In this document: one piece after another, positions 27,613-39,397 of the stretch
Numbering within the stretch: position 1 is the first letter of the stretch
Layout: each line of letters begins with the position of its first letter
Assembly (NCBI RefSeq): GCF_001654985.1
Contig: NZ_LXEU01000043.1
Span: 1 to 64,000 of the forward strand
From: Kluyvera georgiana ATCC 51603
Lineage (GTDB): Bacteria > Pseudomonadota > Gammaproteobacteria > Enterobacterales > Enterobacteriaceae
DNA: 64,000 nucleotides
Direction: 5' to 3'
Program-made: the position numbers and the translations under genes
The notes under the pieces: model-generated
The model's input: the letters and a program-made list of their open reading frames with translations, nothing else
What the model was told of the DNA's origin: nothing
The model's database searches: none

Positions 27613-28569
27613 CTATACCTCGGACGCGATCTCACTGTTTTCGCGTAGCGCCCCCGGCGAATGGCCGACAACGCGTTTAAATGCCCGACTGAACGCGGCC
27701 ACTGAGCTATAGCCGAGTTTGAGCGCCACGGTTTCAATGGCCTGCTGCTCCTGGCCGATATACTGCACCGCCAGCCGCATGCGCAGTTCGCCCAGGTATT
27801 TAGCCGGCGTGGTGCCGGTTGCGGACAGGAAGCGTTCAGCGAACACCGAGCGCGAGGTACCGGCTTCTTTGGCTAAGTCCGCCACGCTCCAGTTGATGCC
27901 GGGCTGCTGATGCATCGCGTAGATGGCGCGGCTGAGGCGCGGATCGCGCAGTACCTGAATCCAACCGGTTGCCTTGCCGCAGCCTGCTTCCACCCAACCG
28001 CGGACGATGAGCGCCGCCACAACATCCGCGAGCCGGGCAAGGATCCCGGCAAACCCCACCTGACGCCCCTGAGATTCGCGCTCCATGGCGGAAAGCAAGG
28101 GGTGGATTTCCGGCCAGGTCGACATCAGTCGGCTCACCATCATCACTTCTGGCATTGCTTTGACCAGAGGCTGCATGCCGCCAAGATCGAAATCCATACA
28201 TCCACTGAATATAACCACGTTGCCGCCGTCGGGGCAGGGCTGGCAGTGAATATCGCACACTGAACTGCAAATCGGCTCGCTGGGAAAGTCGGCGAGTGGC
28301 GTCACGATGGCGTGATCATCCGACAGCAGCGCGTGGGCATTGCCGTTGGGAATAAACAGCGCATCTCCGCTCTGTAGCTCGAAGCGCGCGCCGCTCTCTG
28401 TCTTTAAGAGCGCAGTCCCCTGGCTGACAAAGTGAAACTGCGCTTTGCCCGCTGCCTGACCGAAAGCCACGCCAAAGGGCGCGCTGGCTTCTATACGGCG
28501 ATATTTGACGCCGGACAGGCGCATTCCACGCAGCAGTTCACTGATTAAATCGGGGGCATGGTGGCTCAC
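27613..28569 (-). CDS. AraC-family transcriptional regulator
   Basis: The 318-residue regulator has an N-terminal cupin-type sensor (VAFGQAAGKAQFHFVSQGTA; GDALFIPNGNAHAL) and a C-terminal double helix-turn-helix (WSVADLAKEAGTSRSVFAER and VALKLGYSSVAAFSRAFKRV followed by GHSPGALR). It starts with GTG at 28569. It is divergent from an MFS exporter 115 bases away, so it most likely controls that gene. The inducer is unknown. Confidence 0.88.
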   Translation of the reverse strand: MSHHAPDLISELLRGMRLSGVKYRRIEASAPFGVAFGQAAGKAQFHFVSQGTALLKTESGARFELQSGDALFIPNGNAHALLSDDHAIVTPLADFPSEPICSSVCDIHCQPCPDGGNVVIFSGCMDFDLGGMQPLVKAMPEVMMVSRLMSTWPEIHPLLSAMERESQGRQVGFAGILARLADVVAALIVRGWVEAGCGKATGWIQVLRDPRLSRAIYAMHQQPGINWSVADLAKEAGTSRSVFAERFLSATGTTPAKYLGELRMRLAVQYIGQEQQAIETVALKLGYSSVAAFSRAFKRVVGHSPGALRENSEIASEV

Positions 28570-28684
28570 AGTCGCAACTCCGGACGAATTATCAATAATT
28601 GGAGATTATATGTCATAGATCGTCCAGGCGGAACTTTCTATGCTTTGCGACAGATATCACATTTTCATAACGGGAGAGTAACAG

Positions 28685-29881
28685 ATGAATTCATGCGTCG
28701 CTGAAAGCGGGTCTTTAGCCCCGGCCAAACCCGCCTGGCGTGCCGTATGGTCGCTTGGGCTGGGGGTTTTCGGTTTGATTACCGCCGAGTTTTTACCGGC
28801 CAGCCTGCTCACGCCGATGGCGGCAAGCCTCGGCGTGAGCGAAGGTATCGCCGGGCAAACGGTGACGGCGACCGCGCTGGTGGCGCTGGTGACCGGGCTG
28901 CTGATTACGTCGGCCACCAAAAGTATCGACCGTCGCTGGGTGCTGATGTTCTTTACCCTGCTGCAGATTGTCTCCAGCCTGCTGGTGGCGTTTGCGCCGT
29001 CGCTGCACGCGCTGCTATTAGGTCGACTGCTGCTGGGCGTGGCGATTGGCGGCTTCTGGGCGATGTCGACGGCGACCGCGATGCGGCTGGTGCCGGCGAG
29101 CGATGTGCCAAAAGCGCTGTCGATTATCTTTGCCGGTGTGTCAATTGCCACCGTGGTCGCCGCACCGCTCGGCAGCTTTCTCGGTAGCCTGATTGGCTGG
29201 CGTAACGTTTTTATTCTTTGCGTAGTGCCCGGCGCGCTGGCGCTGCTGTGGCAGCTATGGGTGCTGCCGTCCATGCGCCCGGACAGCGGCGCGAGCCTTG
29301 GCACGTTGTTTAACGTGCTGCGCCGTCCGGGTATGGTGGGCGGGCTGCTGGCGACCATTTTTATCTTCAGCGGCCATTTTGCCTTCTTCACCTACCTGCG
29401 TCCGTTCCTCGAAACGGTCGGTCAGGCAAGCGTGGAAACCATTTCGCTGATTTTACTGGGTTTTGGCATCGCGAACTTCGTCGGCACATCCATCGCCGGA
29501 CATCTGCTGGCGCGCAACCTGCGTCTGACGCTGGCGCTGGTACCGTTTGCCATGGGGATTCTGGCGTGGATGATGGTTGCCTTCGGTCATCTGGCGCTGC
29601 TGGACGGTCTGCTGGTGAGTCTATGGGGATTTGCCTTCGGTCTGGTGCCGGTAGGCTGGTCTACCTGGCTTGCCACCACGGTACCGGATGAAGCCGAGAG
29701 CGCAGGCGGTCTGCTGGTGGCCTCCATTCAGCTGGCCATCAGCGCTGGCGCGGCAGGGGGCGGGCTGGTCTTCGACCTGAACGGTGCCAGCGGCGTCTTT
29801 ACCGCCAGCGGCGTGCTGCTGGTGGTGGCGATGATGGTGGTACTGGCAGGCGTGCGGGTGAAAACGGCGGCTGCGGAGTAA
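28685..29881 (+). CDS. DHA1-family MFS exporter, NepI-like
   Basis: This 398-residue, 12-helix MFS protein has LITAEFLPASLLTPMAASLG in helix 1 and GRLLLGVAIGGFWAMSTATA with MRLVP in the helix 4-5 region; these are shared with E. coli NepI (YicM, purine ribonucleoside efflux) and related DHA1 drug/metabolite exporters. Substrate cannot be fixed from sequence. ATG 28685 has a GGGAGAG ribosome-binding site. The divergent AraC gene is the likely regulator. A long hairpin follows the stop. Confidence 0.85.
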   Translation: MNSCVAESGSLAPAKPAWRAVWSLGLGVFGLITAEFLPASLLTPMAASLGVSEGIAGQTVTATALVALVTGLLITSATKSIDRRWVLMFFTLLQIVSSLLVAFAPSLHALLLGRLLLGVAIGGFWAMSTATAMRLVPASDVPKALSIIFAGVSIATVVAAPLGSFLGSLIGWRNVFILCVVPGALALLWQLWVLPSMRPDSGASLGTLFNVLRRPGMVGGLLATIFIFSGHFAFFTYLRPFLETVGQASVETISLILLGFGIANFVGTSIAGHLLARNLRLTLALVPFAMGILAWMMVAFGHLALLDGLLVSLWGFAFGLVPVGWSTWLATTVPDEAESAGGLLVASIQLAISAGAAGGGLVFDLNGASGVFTASGVLLVVAMMVVLAGVRVKTAAAE

Positions 29882-29890
29882 ACTGACCGT

Positions 29891-29925
29891 AACATGGCGT
29901 TCTGCTGTTGGCAGAACGCCATGTT
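29891..29925. terminator. Perfect 15-base-pair hairpin between convergent genes
   Basis: AACATGGCGTTCTGC (29891-29905) and its exact complement GCAGAACGCCATGTT (29911-29925) flank a five-base loop, TGTTG. It lies between the MFS stop and the azlD-like stop, so a bidirectional terminator is the simplest reading, but no U-tract follows on either strand. Confidence 0.6.
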
Positions 29926-29928
29926 GCA

Positions 29929-30249
29929 TCAGGAGAGGAGGAAACTGAGCCCGGTAAAAGCCACCATTCCGGCAATGACCGTGGCAAACAGGCTGCGGCT
30001 GAGTATGCCGACAAGCGTCGCCGCTGCCGCCGCGAGCAGCGAAATGCTCAGCCCGCCGGACGTGAGCGCGGGTTTGCCGACAAGCTCTGCGGCGATAATG
30101 GCCGACATAATGGCGGCCGGGATAAAGCTGAGCCACTGCTGTAGCGCATGCGGCATGCGAAAGCGCGACAACAGAAGAACCGGCACGGTCCGCATCAGGG
30201 CGGTCACCACCGCCGAGGCAATAATGGCGAGCAGAATATTGCGTTCCAT
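29929..30249 (-). CDS. AzlD-family branched-chain amino acid exporter subunit
   Basis: This 106-residue membrane protein has four hydrophobic segments and the AzlD pattern (TALMRTVPVLLLSR; LSFIPAAIMSAIIAAELVG). It is the small partner of AzlC-type exporters of branched-chain or other amino acids. ATG 30249 is chosen because it gives the usual length and lies just 1 base after the azlC-like stop; a longer open frame extends into the azlC-like gene. It is not the E. coli ygaH orthologue by context. Confidence 0.82.
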   Translation of the reverse strand: MERNILLAIIASAVVTALMRTVPVLLLSRFRMPHALQQWLSFIPAAIMSAIIAAELVGKPALTSGGLSISLLAAAAATLVGILSRSLFATVIAGMVAFTGLSFLLS

Positions 30250-30250
30250 T

Positions 30251-30991
30251 TTATTGTTCTCCCTTCGCGAACAAGCGCAGCCCCAGCGTGGCAAGGGTTG
30301 CGGAAACGGACGCGGCAACAATCACCACCACGCTGGTGTCGGTATGGCCGGCCATTAACAGCGTAATCAACACGGAGACGGCGATAGCAACAGTCTCCAG
30401 TAGCCGACGACGACTGGCGAACCACAGCATCAGCACCAGGCCGATAAACATGGAGACAAGGCTAAAGCTCAATCCTTCCATCAGCGCGGGCGGCAGCGCT
30501 GAGGCCAGACCGGCGCCGACGATGCAGGCGAGGATCCAGTTCAGCCACGCGGCGACGTTAATCCCCAGCATCCAGGCGAACGGGACTTTACCGTGCGTGC
30601 CGCCGTACTGCACCGCCACGCCAAAGGTTTCGTCGGTCAACAGTAGGCCGCTGAGGATTTTTTGTACCGTGGTGTGCTCGCGAAAGAAGACGCTCATTGC
30701 CGAACTCATCAGCAGATAGCGCAGGTTAACCAGCAGAACGCTGACCACCACCGACGCCACCTCCGCGCCCGCGGCCCATAGCGAGTAGAAGAGAAATTGT
30801 GCCGACCCGGCGTACAGCAGGCTGGCTAGCAGCGCCGTTTGCAGAGTGGTAAAACCAGAAAGTGTGCCGATGGCTCCGGCGGCAAAACCAATACTCCAGT
30901 AGCCGGGGATCGTCGGAAAGCAGGCAACCACCCCGGCGCGAAACTGTGCTCTGACCTCGTGAGGCGCTGAGGCCGTTGTTTTCATCAACAT
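30251..30991 (-). CDS. AzlC-family amino acid exporter subunit
   Basis: The 246-residue inner-membrane protein has AzlC landmarks: FPTIPGYWSIGFAAGAIG, LLYAGSAQFLFYSL and LLTDETFGVAVQYGG. With the AzlD-like partner it forms a putative two-subunit exporter of branched-chain amino acids or analogues. Sequence differs clearly from E. coli YgaZ as I recall it. ATG 30991 has GGAAG upstream; ATG 30985 is also possible. No regulator gene is adjacent. Confidence 0.84.
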   Translation of the reverse strand: MLMKTTASAPHEVRAQFRAGVVACFPTIPGYWSIGFAAGAIGTLSGFTTLQTALLASLLYAGSAQFLFYSLWAAGAEVASVVVSVLLVNLRYLLMSSAMSVFFREHTTVQKILSGLLLTDETFGVAVQYGGTHGKVPFAWMLGINVAAWLNWILACIVGAGLASALPPALMEGLSFSLVSMFIGLVLMLWFASRRRLLETVAIAVSVLITLLMAGHTDTSVVVIVAASVSATLATLGLRLFAKGEQ

Positions 30992-31073
30992 CCATTCTTC
31001 CCGTAATATAAAGCGTGATAATCATAAGCGTTTGTAGAAATACGATTATCATATGGCGGGCTTTCGCGCACGC

Positions 31074-31105
31074 ATAAAAAAAATCCACGCGTCGGCGTGG
31101 ATTTT
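31074..31105 (-). terminator. Rho-independent terminator of lacZ
   Basis: On the minus strand AAAATCCACGC, a four-base loop and GCGTGGATTTT are followed by a run of T (complement of A at 31076-31083). It ends the lacZ transcript 15 bases after the stop codon, so no lacY or lacA follows. Confidence 0.9.
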
Positions 31106-31120
31106 GAGCTTGCGGCAGGG

Positions 31121-34306
<3,186 letters not shown>

Positions 34307-34341
34307 AATCATGGCCCCGAAGGCGGGGCGCAGGAGAGCGG

Positions 34342-35418
34342 TTATTGCAGGCGGGCAACCTGCCGGGCGAGGCGAGACAGTTCCTCTGCAAGCTGCTGCG
34401 GGCTGAGCGAATCAGACGGCGGTTTTGCGGTGGTTTTGCGCACTACCAGGCTGACCGGCAGTAATTCGGATACCGTCTCTTCCCCGTCGATCAGCGCCAG
34501 CAGACGCTCTATGCTGATTTTCCCTAACGTCCTGAAATCCTGTTTGATGGTGGTGAGCGGCGGAGTGAAGCAGGCGCTATCTTCCGTATCATCGTAGCCG
34601 ACCACCGAGACGGCCCCGGGGACCGGCAAACCGTATTCGGAAAGTGCGCGTAGCGCGCCCAGCGCCATCTGATCGTTCGCCACCAGTATGGCCGTCGGGA
34701 GGGTTCCCTCGTTAAGCAGCCGGGTAACCTGCTGATAGCCCGATAGCGAGCTCCAGTCGCCGTGCATCACCGCCACCGGCATCAACTGATGTTGCGCAAG
34801 GCAAGACTGCCAGCCTTCAAAACGCAGCCGCGCCGAAATGGAGCTCAGCGGGCCGGACAGCAGGGCTATCTGCTGATGACCCCGTTCGAGCAGATGATCG
34901 ACGCCCAGCTTTGCGCCCATTTGCGGGTCGAAAACAATATGGTGCGTGGTGGTTGACGGCGAGACATCCAGAAACAGCACCGGAATAGCCCCGCACAGCC
35001 GGACGATTTCCTGGGTATGTTCTTCTTCCATGGGAATATTGACCAGAATGCCGTCAACGCGCTGCGACAGCAGCTGGCTAATGGCGGCTTTGCTGGCCTC
35101 CAGCCCCGACTGTTCGGTCATGGCGATCGCCACATTAAATTGCAGTTCGCCCGCCCGCGACTTGGCGGCGGCCACAATCTGCGAGGGGGCATGCAGCGCC
35201 AGGTTGCTGGTAGCAAACCCCAGCGTATGGCTCAGTTTCCCTGCCAGCTGCTGCGCCATGCGGTTGGGAATATAGTTCAGCGCATCCATCGCCGCTTCAA
35301 CCTTAAGGCGCGTTTTTTCGGATACGTGGGCGGCCTGATTGATGACCCGGGAGACAGTCTGATACGAGACGTTAGCGTGCTCGGCTACGTCATAGAGGGT
35401 GACAGACTTCGCTTTCAT
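34342..35418 (-). CDS. lacI: Lac repressor
   Basis: The 358-residue repressor has an N-terminal helix-turn-helix (TLYDVAEHANVSYQTVSRVI), the hinge helix NRMAQQLAGK, a periplasmic-binding-protein-like core (ALHAPSQIVAAAKSRA; SVVGYDDTEDSACFTPPLTT) and a C-terminal leucine-rich tetramerisation helix (LAEELSRLARQVARLQ). This matches E. coli LacI throughout. ATG 35418 follows GAGGAA and gives the E. coli-like MKAKSVTLYD start; an upstream in-frame ATG at 35436 is less likely. The operator at 34218-34238 is its site. Confidence 0.96.
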   Translation of the reverse strand: MKAKSVTLYDVAEHANVSYQTVSRVINQAAHVSEKTRLKVEAAMDALNYIPNRMAQQLAGKLSHTLGFATSNLALHAPSQIVAAAKSRAGELQFNVAIAMTEQSGLEASKAAISQLLSQRVDGILVNIPMEEEHTQEIVRLCGAIPVLFLDVSPSTTTHHIVFDPQMGAKLGVDHLLERGHQQIALLSGPLSSISARLRFEGWQSCLAQHQLMPVAVMHGDWSSLSGYQQVTRLLNEGTLPTAILVANDQMALGALRALSEYGLPVPGAVSVVGYDDTEDSACFTPPLTTIKQDFRTLGKISIERLLALIDGEETVSELLPVSLVVRKTTAKPPSDSLSPQQLAEELSRLARQVARLQ

Positions 35419-35608
35419 GCCGGGATTCCTCGTCATTTATCATGGTGAAGATGACTGTCAGGCAGCCAAAAATCGTTGGCATATCATAGCATTTGTTCGC
35501 GGGGGGCGCACGGTGGCGGGGCTAACCTACCGACGCACGATTTAATATTGCCCGACGTTTTGTCGCTTTAAGGACACTATCTTATGAGGGAAAAGTGGAA
35601 TCTAAGAA

Positions 35609-36046
35609 ATGGTAAAAGTCGTGTTATCCGTTGTGGTCTGTTTGCTGCTGAGCGGCTGCGCCACGATTGTCGGCGAGTCGACGCAGAGCGTGTATCTGGA
35701 AAGCAACCCCGTGGGGGCGCAATTTATTATCTCGGATAATCATGGGGTGGTGAGCGCACGCGGTGTGACTCCGCAACGGGTCACGCTGCCTAAATCGGAT
35801 AACCGCTATTTTGGCAAACTCACCTACAACGTGACTTTTTTACAAGCGGGTTACTATCCGACGCTGGTCCCGTTGCAAACCCGAACCACCCACTGGTACA
35901 CCTTCGGCAACCTCCTGTTCCTCGGCATCCCCGGCTGGTTCCTTGTTGACCCCTTCAACGGCGGAATGTACGCCATTTATCCGCAGCGCGTGAATGCGTT
36001 GATGCAGCCGTGCCCGCGCGGGCCGTGGCGCTATACGTGTGAATAG
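35609..36046 (+). CDS. Putative outer-membrane lipoprotein with PEGA-like region
   Basis: The 145-residue protein has a lipoprotein signal peptide (VVCLLLSGC, lipid Cys at 17). Residues about 28-65 (SNPVGAQFIISD; VTPQRVTLPKS) resemble a PEGA surface-layer-type repeat. A hydrophobic, aromatic segment (HWYTFGNLLFLGIPGWFLVD) lies near residues 95-115 and a Cys-containing tail (CPRGPWRYTCE) ends it. Mature residue 2 is Ala, so outer-membrane sorting is expected. I do not recognise the gene. It sits alone between lacI and an unknown gene; there is no evident operon. Confidence 0.7.
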   Translation: MVKVVLSVVVCLLLSGCATIVGESTQSVYLESNPVGAQFIISDNHGVVSARGVTPQRVTLPKSDNRYFGKLTYNVTFLQAGYYPTLVPLQTRTTHWYTFGNLLFLGIPGWFLVDPFNGGMYAIYPQRVNALMQPCPRGPWRYTCE

Positions 36047-36168
36047 CATCCTGCACCGTGATGGCCGTTGAAATGGCGGGTTATTGTTGTCAGATAGAGG
36101 CTTCCGGTGCTCGCGCGTCGCTGGTAAAGTGAGCAACGCATAATACGATAATCAGAAGGGTATCAACG

Positions 36169-36801
36169 GTGAGCGCGCGCATTGACTACCAGATTGAGAA
36201 ATACCGCTTTACGGAGGCGATGGAAAGCGAACGCCTCACGAAACAGTGGGCCGATGTGATGGCGGAATGTCAGGCCAGCGGGGCGGGAGCGGAAGAGCGT
36301 CTGCGTATTGCCTTGCTGAATGTGGATTACGTCACCAGCTTCGAACTGCCTTTCCGGCTGCTGCTGACGCGCGCGCCGCAGTTGATCGCCAGCGTGCGCG
36401 ATGAGCTTGCGTTGAACCAGAAAAGCGCGACCTTCAACGGTAAGCGTTTTGGCTGTGTCTACAGCCTGAAAAGCGATCTCGCTGGCGTACCGGACGCCTT
36501 TCAATACCATCTCTCAACGCGTATCCGCCGAACCGACGGGGCGGGTAACAGCGAAACGCCCTATCGTGAAATCGCCCAGCAGGTAAAACACCCGCGCGAA
36601 CGCCTGCGGCTCGCGCTGGAAAACAGGCTGGCGGTGACGGCGCTGGATGGATTGTTTTGGTTTGGCCTGCAGCGCATCGCCGCCGATGTGCAGCGGCTGC
36701 GCAAAGCGGGGATGCGTATCGCCACGTCGGAAATGGACGTTTTCGATACCTTAACCGGCACGACGCGGCGCGTGCCGGTTTATCAGCTTACAGCGATCTG
36801 A
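36169..36801 (+). CDS. Uncharacterised protein with C-terminal winged-helix-like region
   Basis: The 210-residue product starts with GTG at 36169 (AAGG upstream). I do not recognise the full-length protein. Its N-terminal 150 residues are mixed alpha/beta without a clear motif. The last 60 (VTALDGLFWFGLQRIAADVQ, then RLRKAGMRIATSEMDVFD) resemble the short winged-helix module found in some phage-related proteins, where a helix of the form ALxxxGxxRLAARIxxLR leads into a beta-wing. DNA binding is possible, not shown. Its 3' end overlaps the convergent MFS gene by 14 bases. Confidence 0.55.
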   Translation: MSARIDYQIEKYRFTEAMESERLTKQWADVMAECQASGAGAEERLRIALLNVDYVTSFELPFRLLLTRAPQLIASVRDELALNQKSATFNGKRFGCVYSLKSDLAGVPDAFQYHLSTRIRRTDGAGNSETPYREIAQQVKHPRERLRLALENRLAVTALDGLFWFGLQRIAADVQRLRKAGMRIATSEMDVFDTLTGTTRRVPVYQLTAI

Positions 36802-38020
36802 CCTGCGCGGCGTTCTCCAGCCGCCTGATCGACGGAACCAGGCTGGCGCAGACGGTGGCGATCGCCACCGCGATGCCGGCAACCAATAAAACGTGGCTGT
36901 TGCCGTACTGCATCGCTAACGGCCCAGCGACCAGCTCGCCGAAAGGGATGGCAACAAACGATCCGACAGCGTCATAGGCATAAACGCGGGCGAGTTTTTC
37001 CGGCGGGATGTGTGTTTGCAGTGAATGGGCCCAGGAAACGCCGAACCGTCCAAAGGCGACCCCTGTCAGGAAGAAAGCGGCAATCAGCCAGCCGGCCGAG
37101 GCGCCCTGGCTGAGCAGGAGAATAGGAGCCGAACACAGCCCAACCAGCATGACGCCGATAAACAGATCCCGACGCGGCCGCCAGCGCAGGGCGATAAAGG
37201 TGCCGACGATCAACCCGACGCTCTCGGCTGCCACAATGATGCCCCAGTTTGCCCGGCCAAAGGTGGCGTCGGCTATCGCCGGGCCGAGCACCATCACCAC
37301 GCCGCTGAATGCCGCGTTGATAATCGTAAACTGAACCACAATCGACCACACCCAGGAGCGACTGGCGAACTCTTTCCATCCCTCTTTTAAATCCTGCAGG
37401 ATGTTGCTTTGCGAGGCGCTGACCCTGGACGATGCCACGCGAATCATAAAGTACAGGGGCGCCGCGGCGGCAAAGCCCATGGCGTCGATTGCCAGCCCCC
37501 AGCCGGGGCCGACCGAGCTGGCGAGGATCCCGCCAAGGGATGCGCCAATCACCGTGCCGCTGTAAATACCGAGCTGCACCAGCGCGTTGGCTTCGCGTAG
37601 ATTGTGCGTGGGCACCGTCTGCGGAACCAGCGCCTGTGAGGCCGGTAAGGCGATCCCGGCGGAAGCCCCGTTGAGTGCGCCAAGTAGGGCCAGGCTTAAC
37701 ACCGTCGCGGAGCCATCCAGCACTGACCAGGCCACAATAGCCTGCGAAAGGGCGGCGACGCTGGATGAGTAAACCAGCACCCGGCTGCGCGAGTAGCGGT
37801 CGGCCAGGACGCCACCGATCAACAGAAACGCGACGTTGAGAATGGAGCGAGAGGCCACGACCATACCCAAATCAGAAACGCTTCCGCCAATATCGAGTAC
37901 CGCGAAGGCCAGCGCAATCGGCGCCATACCGTTACCGAGGACGGTAAGCAAGCGGGCGGTGAACAGATAGCGGAATGCGGGGAAATGGTAGGCACGAGCT
38001 TTTTTATTATATGTATTCAT
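36788..38020 (-). CDS. DHA3-family MFS transporter (EntS-like)
   Basis: The 410-residue, 12-helix protein belongs to the DHA3 branch of the MFS (FRYLFTARLLTVLGNGMAPI in helix 1; GGVLADRYSRSRVLV in loop 2-3; PASQALVPQTVP between helices 4 and 5). Relatives include the enterobactin exporter EntS and macrolide exporters. Substrate is unknown. It is not a lactose permease and does not replace the missing lacY. It stands alone, convergent with the preceding gene and divergent from the yagE-like gene. Confidence 0.85.
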   Translation of the reverse strand: MNTYNKKARAYHFPAFRYLFTARLLTVLGNGMAPIALAFAVLDIGGSVSDLGMVVASRSILNVAFLLIGGVLADRYSRSRVLVYSSSVAALSQAIVAWSVLDGSATVLSLALLGALNGASAGIALPASQALVPQTVPTHNLREANALVQLGIYSGTVIGASLGGILASSVGPGWGLAIDAMGFAAAAPLYFMIRVASSRVSASQSNILQDLKEGWKEFASRSWVWSIVVQFTIINAAFSGVVMVLGPAIADATFGRANWGIIVAAESVGLIVGTFIALRWRPRRDLFIGVMLVGLCSAPILLLSQGASAGWLIAAFFLTGVAFGRFGVSWAHSLQTHIPPEKLARVYAYDAVGSFVAIPFGELVAGPLAMQYGNSHVLLVAGIAVAIATVCASLVPSIRRLENAAQVRSL

Positions 38021-38472
38021 TATGGCGATGAGTTCAGGGGTAGAAAGCGCTGTATAGACGGTCTGCGGGCCTTGAAGACGCGAGGAACAATGGATGTACG
38101 CATAATATCATGTAATTTGGGTACGGAAGGGCTGATTTATCGGCATCCTGCTGAACTTCACCGTTCCCGCCGGAGGGCGGCTCTGTAGATTCGGATACGG
38201 CTGATTTACTGTTATTATAAAAACGCACTAAAATCAGCAGGATAAATGGTGAGGATCCGCTTCCTGGCAAAATAACGTTCACTTAGACGCTGACGCTGAA
38301 TGATGCGCCTTCTCGTTACATCCTGTTGCTCTCCATTTTGTGATCAAGTCTAAAAAACACACAACCTGCTCCTCTCCGTGATTTACCGCCACGCCGGTCG
38401 TGGATTACAGTAAATTTATAAATAAGAACATCGTTCTATAATGTAGAACAAAATAAACATTAAGGAGTATCC
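38021..38472. promoter_or_regulatory. Control region of the yagE-yagF operon
   Basis: This 452-base divergent region has no supported gene. It contains a CRP-like half site (TTGTGATCAAG at about 38339-38349), then the palindromic element described separately at 38433-38449, close to the yagE start and so placed to block transcription. AAGGAG precedes ATG 38473. Confidence 0.5.
38433..38449. promoter_or_regulatory. Palindrome, candidate YagI (XynR) operator
   Basis: GTTCTA-TAATG-TAGAAC is a perfect 6-6 palindrome with a 5-base spacer, overlapped on its left by GAAC-ATC-GTTC (38426-38436). IclR-family repressors bind palindromes of this size. It lies 24 bases before yagE. That YagI binds it is inferred. 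Confidence 0.6.
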
Positions 38473-39381
38473 ATGCAACCAGCAGTGCAGTTCTCAGGCA
38501 TCATTCCCCCGGTTTCGACGCTGTTCACGCCAGATGGGCAATTTGATGCGAAAGGCACCGGCATATTAATTGACGACCTGATTGCCGCGGGCGTGGATGG
38601 GCTTTTCTTCCTCGGCAGCGGCGGCGAGTTTTCCCAGCTTTCAGTGGATGAGCGCAAAGCGGTTGCACAGTTTGTCACGGCGCACGTGAATAAGCGCGTA
38701 CCGGTGCTTATTGGTACCGGCGGCACCAACGCGCGCGAAACGATCGCTCTTAGCCAGCATGCGCAAGAGTGCGGCGCGGATGGGATCGTGGTGATCAACC
38801 CGTACTACTGGAAAGTGTCTGAAGAGAATCTGCTGAACTACTATCAGCAGGTGGCTGATAGCGTCACGCTGCCGATAATTCTTTATAACTTCCCGGCGCT
38901 CACCGGCCAGGATCTTATGCCAGCGATGGTGAAGCGCCTGGTGGCGTCGCGCAAAAATATTGTCGGCATTAAAGATACCATCGACTCCATCGCCCACATC
39001 CGCAGCATGATTAACACCGTTAAAGCGGAGCATCCGCACTTCAGCGTGCTGTGCGGCTATGACGACCATCTGTTCAACACCCTCATGCTGGGCGGTGATG
39101 GTGCGATTTCCGCAAGCGTAAACTTTGCCCCGCAGCTGTCGGTTAATTTACGTCGCGCATTCCTTGATGGTGACCTCGGCACCGCGGCGAAAATTCACCA
39201 GAAGCTGGTACAGGTGCCGCAGATTTATCAACTGGATACACCGTTTGTGAATGTGATTAAAGAGGCGATGGTGCTGTGTGGGCGCGATATGTCGACCTGG
39301 ACAATGCCACCCGCAGGCGTGCTGGATGACGCGCGCCGCCAGCAGCTAAAAGCGCTGCTGAAACGCCTTGAACTCTGTTGA
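38473..39381 (+). CDS. yagE: 2-keto-3-deoxy-sugar-acid aldolase, YagE/YjhH type
   Basis: The 302-residue protein is a class I aldolase of the dihydrodipicolinate synthase superfamily, close to E. coli YagE (2-keto-3-deoxygluconate aldolase, also linked to xylonate breakdown). The GSGGEFSQL phosphate/carboxylate loop, the Tyr of NPYYW and the Schiff-base Lys in [11 protein letters not shown] are present. It would split 2-keto-3-deoxyxylonate to pyruvate and glycolaldehyde. yagF follows after 16 bases. Operon order yagE-yagF-yagG-yagH with convergent yagI matches E. coli K-12 CP4-6. Confidence 0.88.
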   Translation: MQPAVQFSGIIPPVSTLFTPDGQFDAKGTGILIDDLIAAGVDGLFFLGSGGEFSQLSVDERKAVAQFVTAHVNKRVPVLIGTGGTNARETIALSQHAQECGADGIVVINPYYWKVSEENLLNYYQQVADSVTLPIILYNFPALTGQDLMPAMVKRLVASRKNIVGIKDTIDSIAHIRSMINTVKAEHPHFSVLCGYDDHLFNTLMLGGDGAISASVNFAPQLSVNLRRAFLDGDLGTAAKIHQKLVQVPQIYQLDTPFVNVIKEAMVLCGRDMSTWTMPPAGVLDDARRQQLKALLKRLELC

Positions 39382-39397
39382 TTGGGAGAGCGAAAAA

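Noticed and set aside
36788-38020. MFS gene near lacI-lacZ as a lacY substitute
   Set aside because: Sequence is DHA3/EntS-type, lacks LacY motifs and lies beyond two unrelated genes on the far side of lacI.
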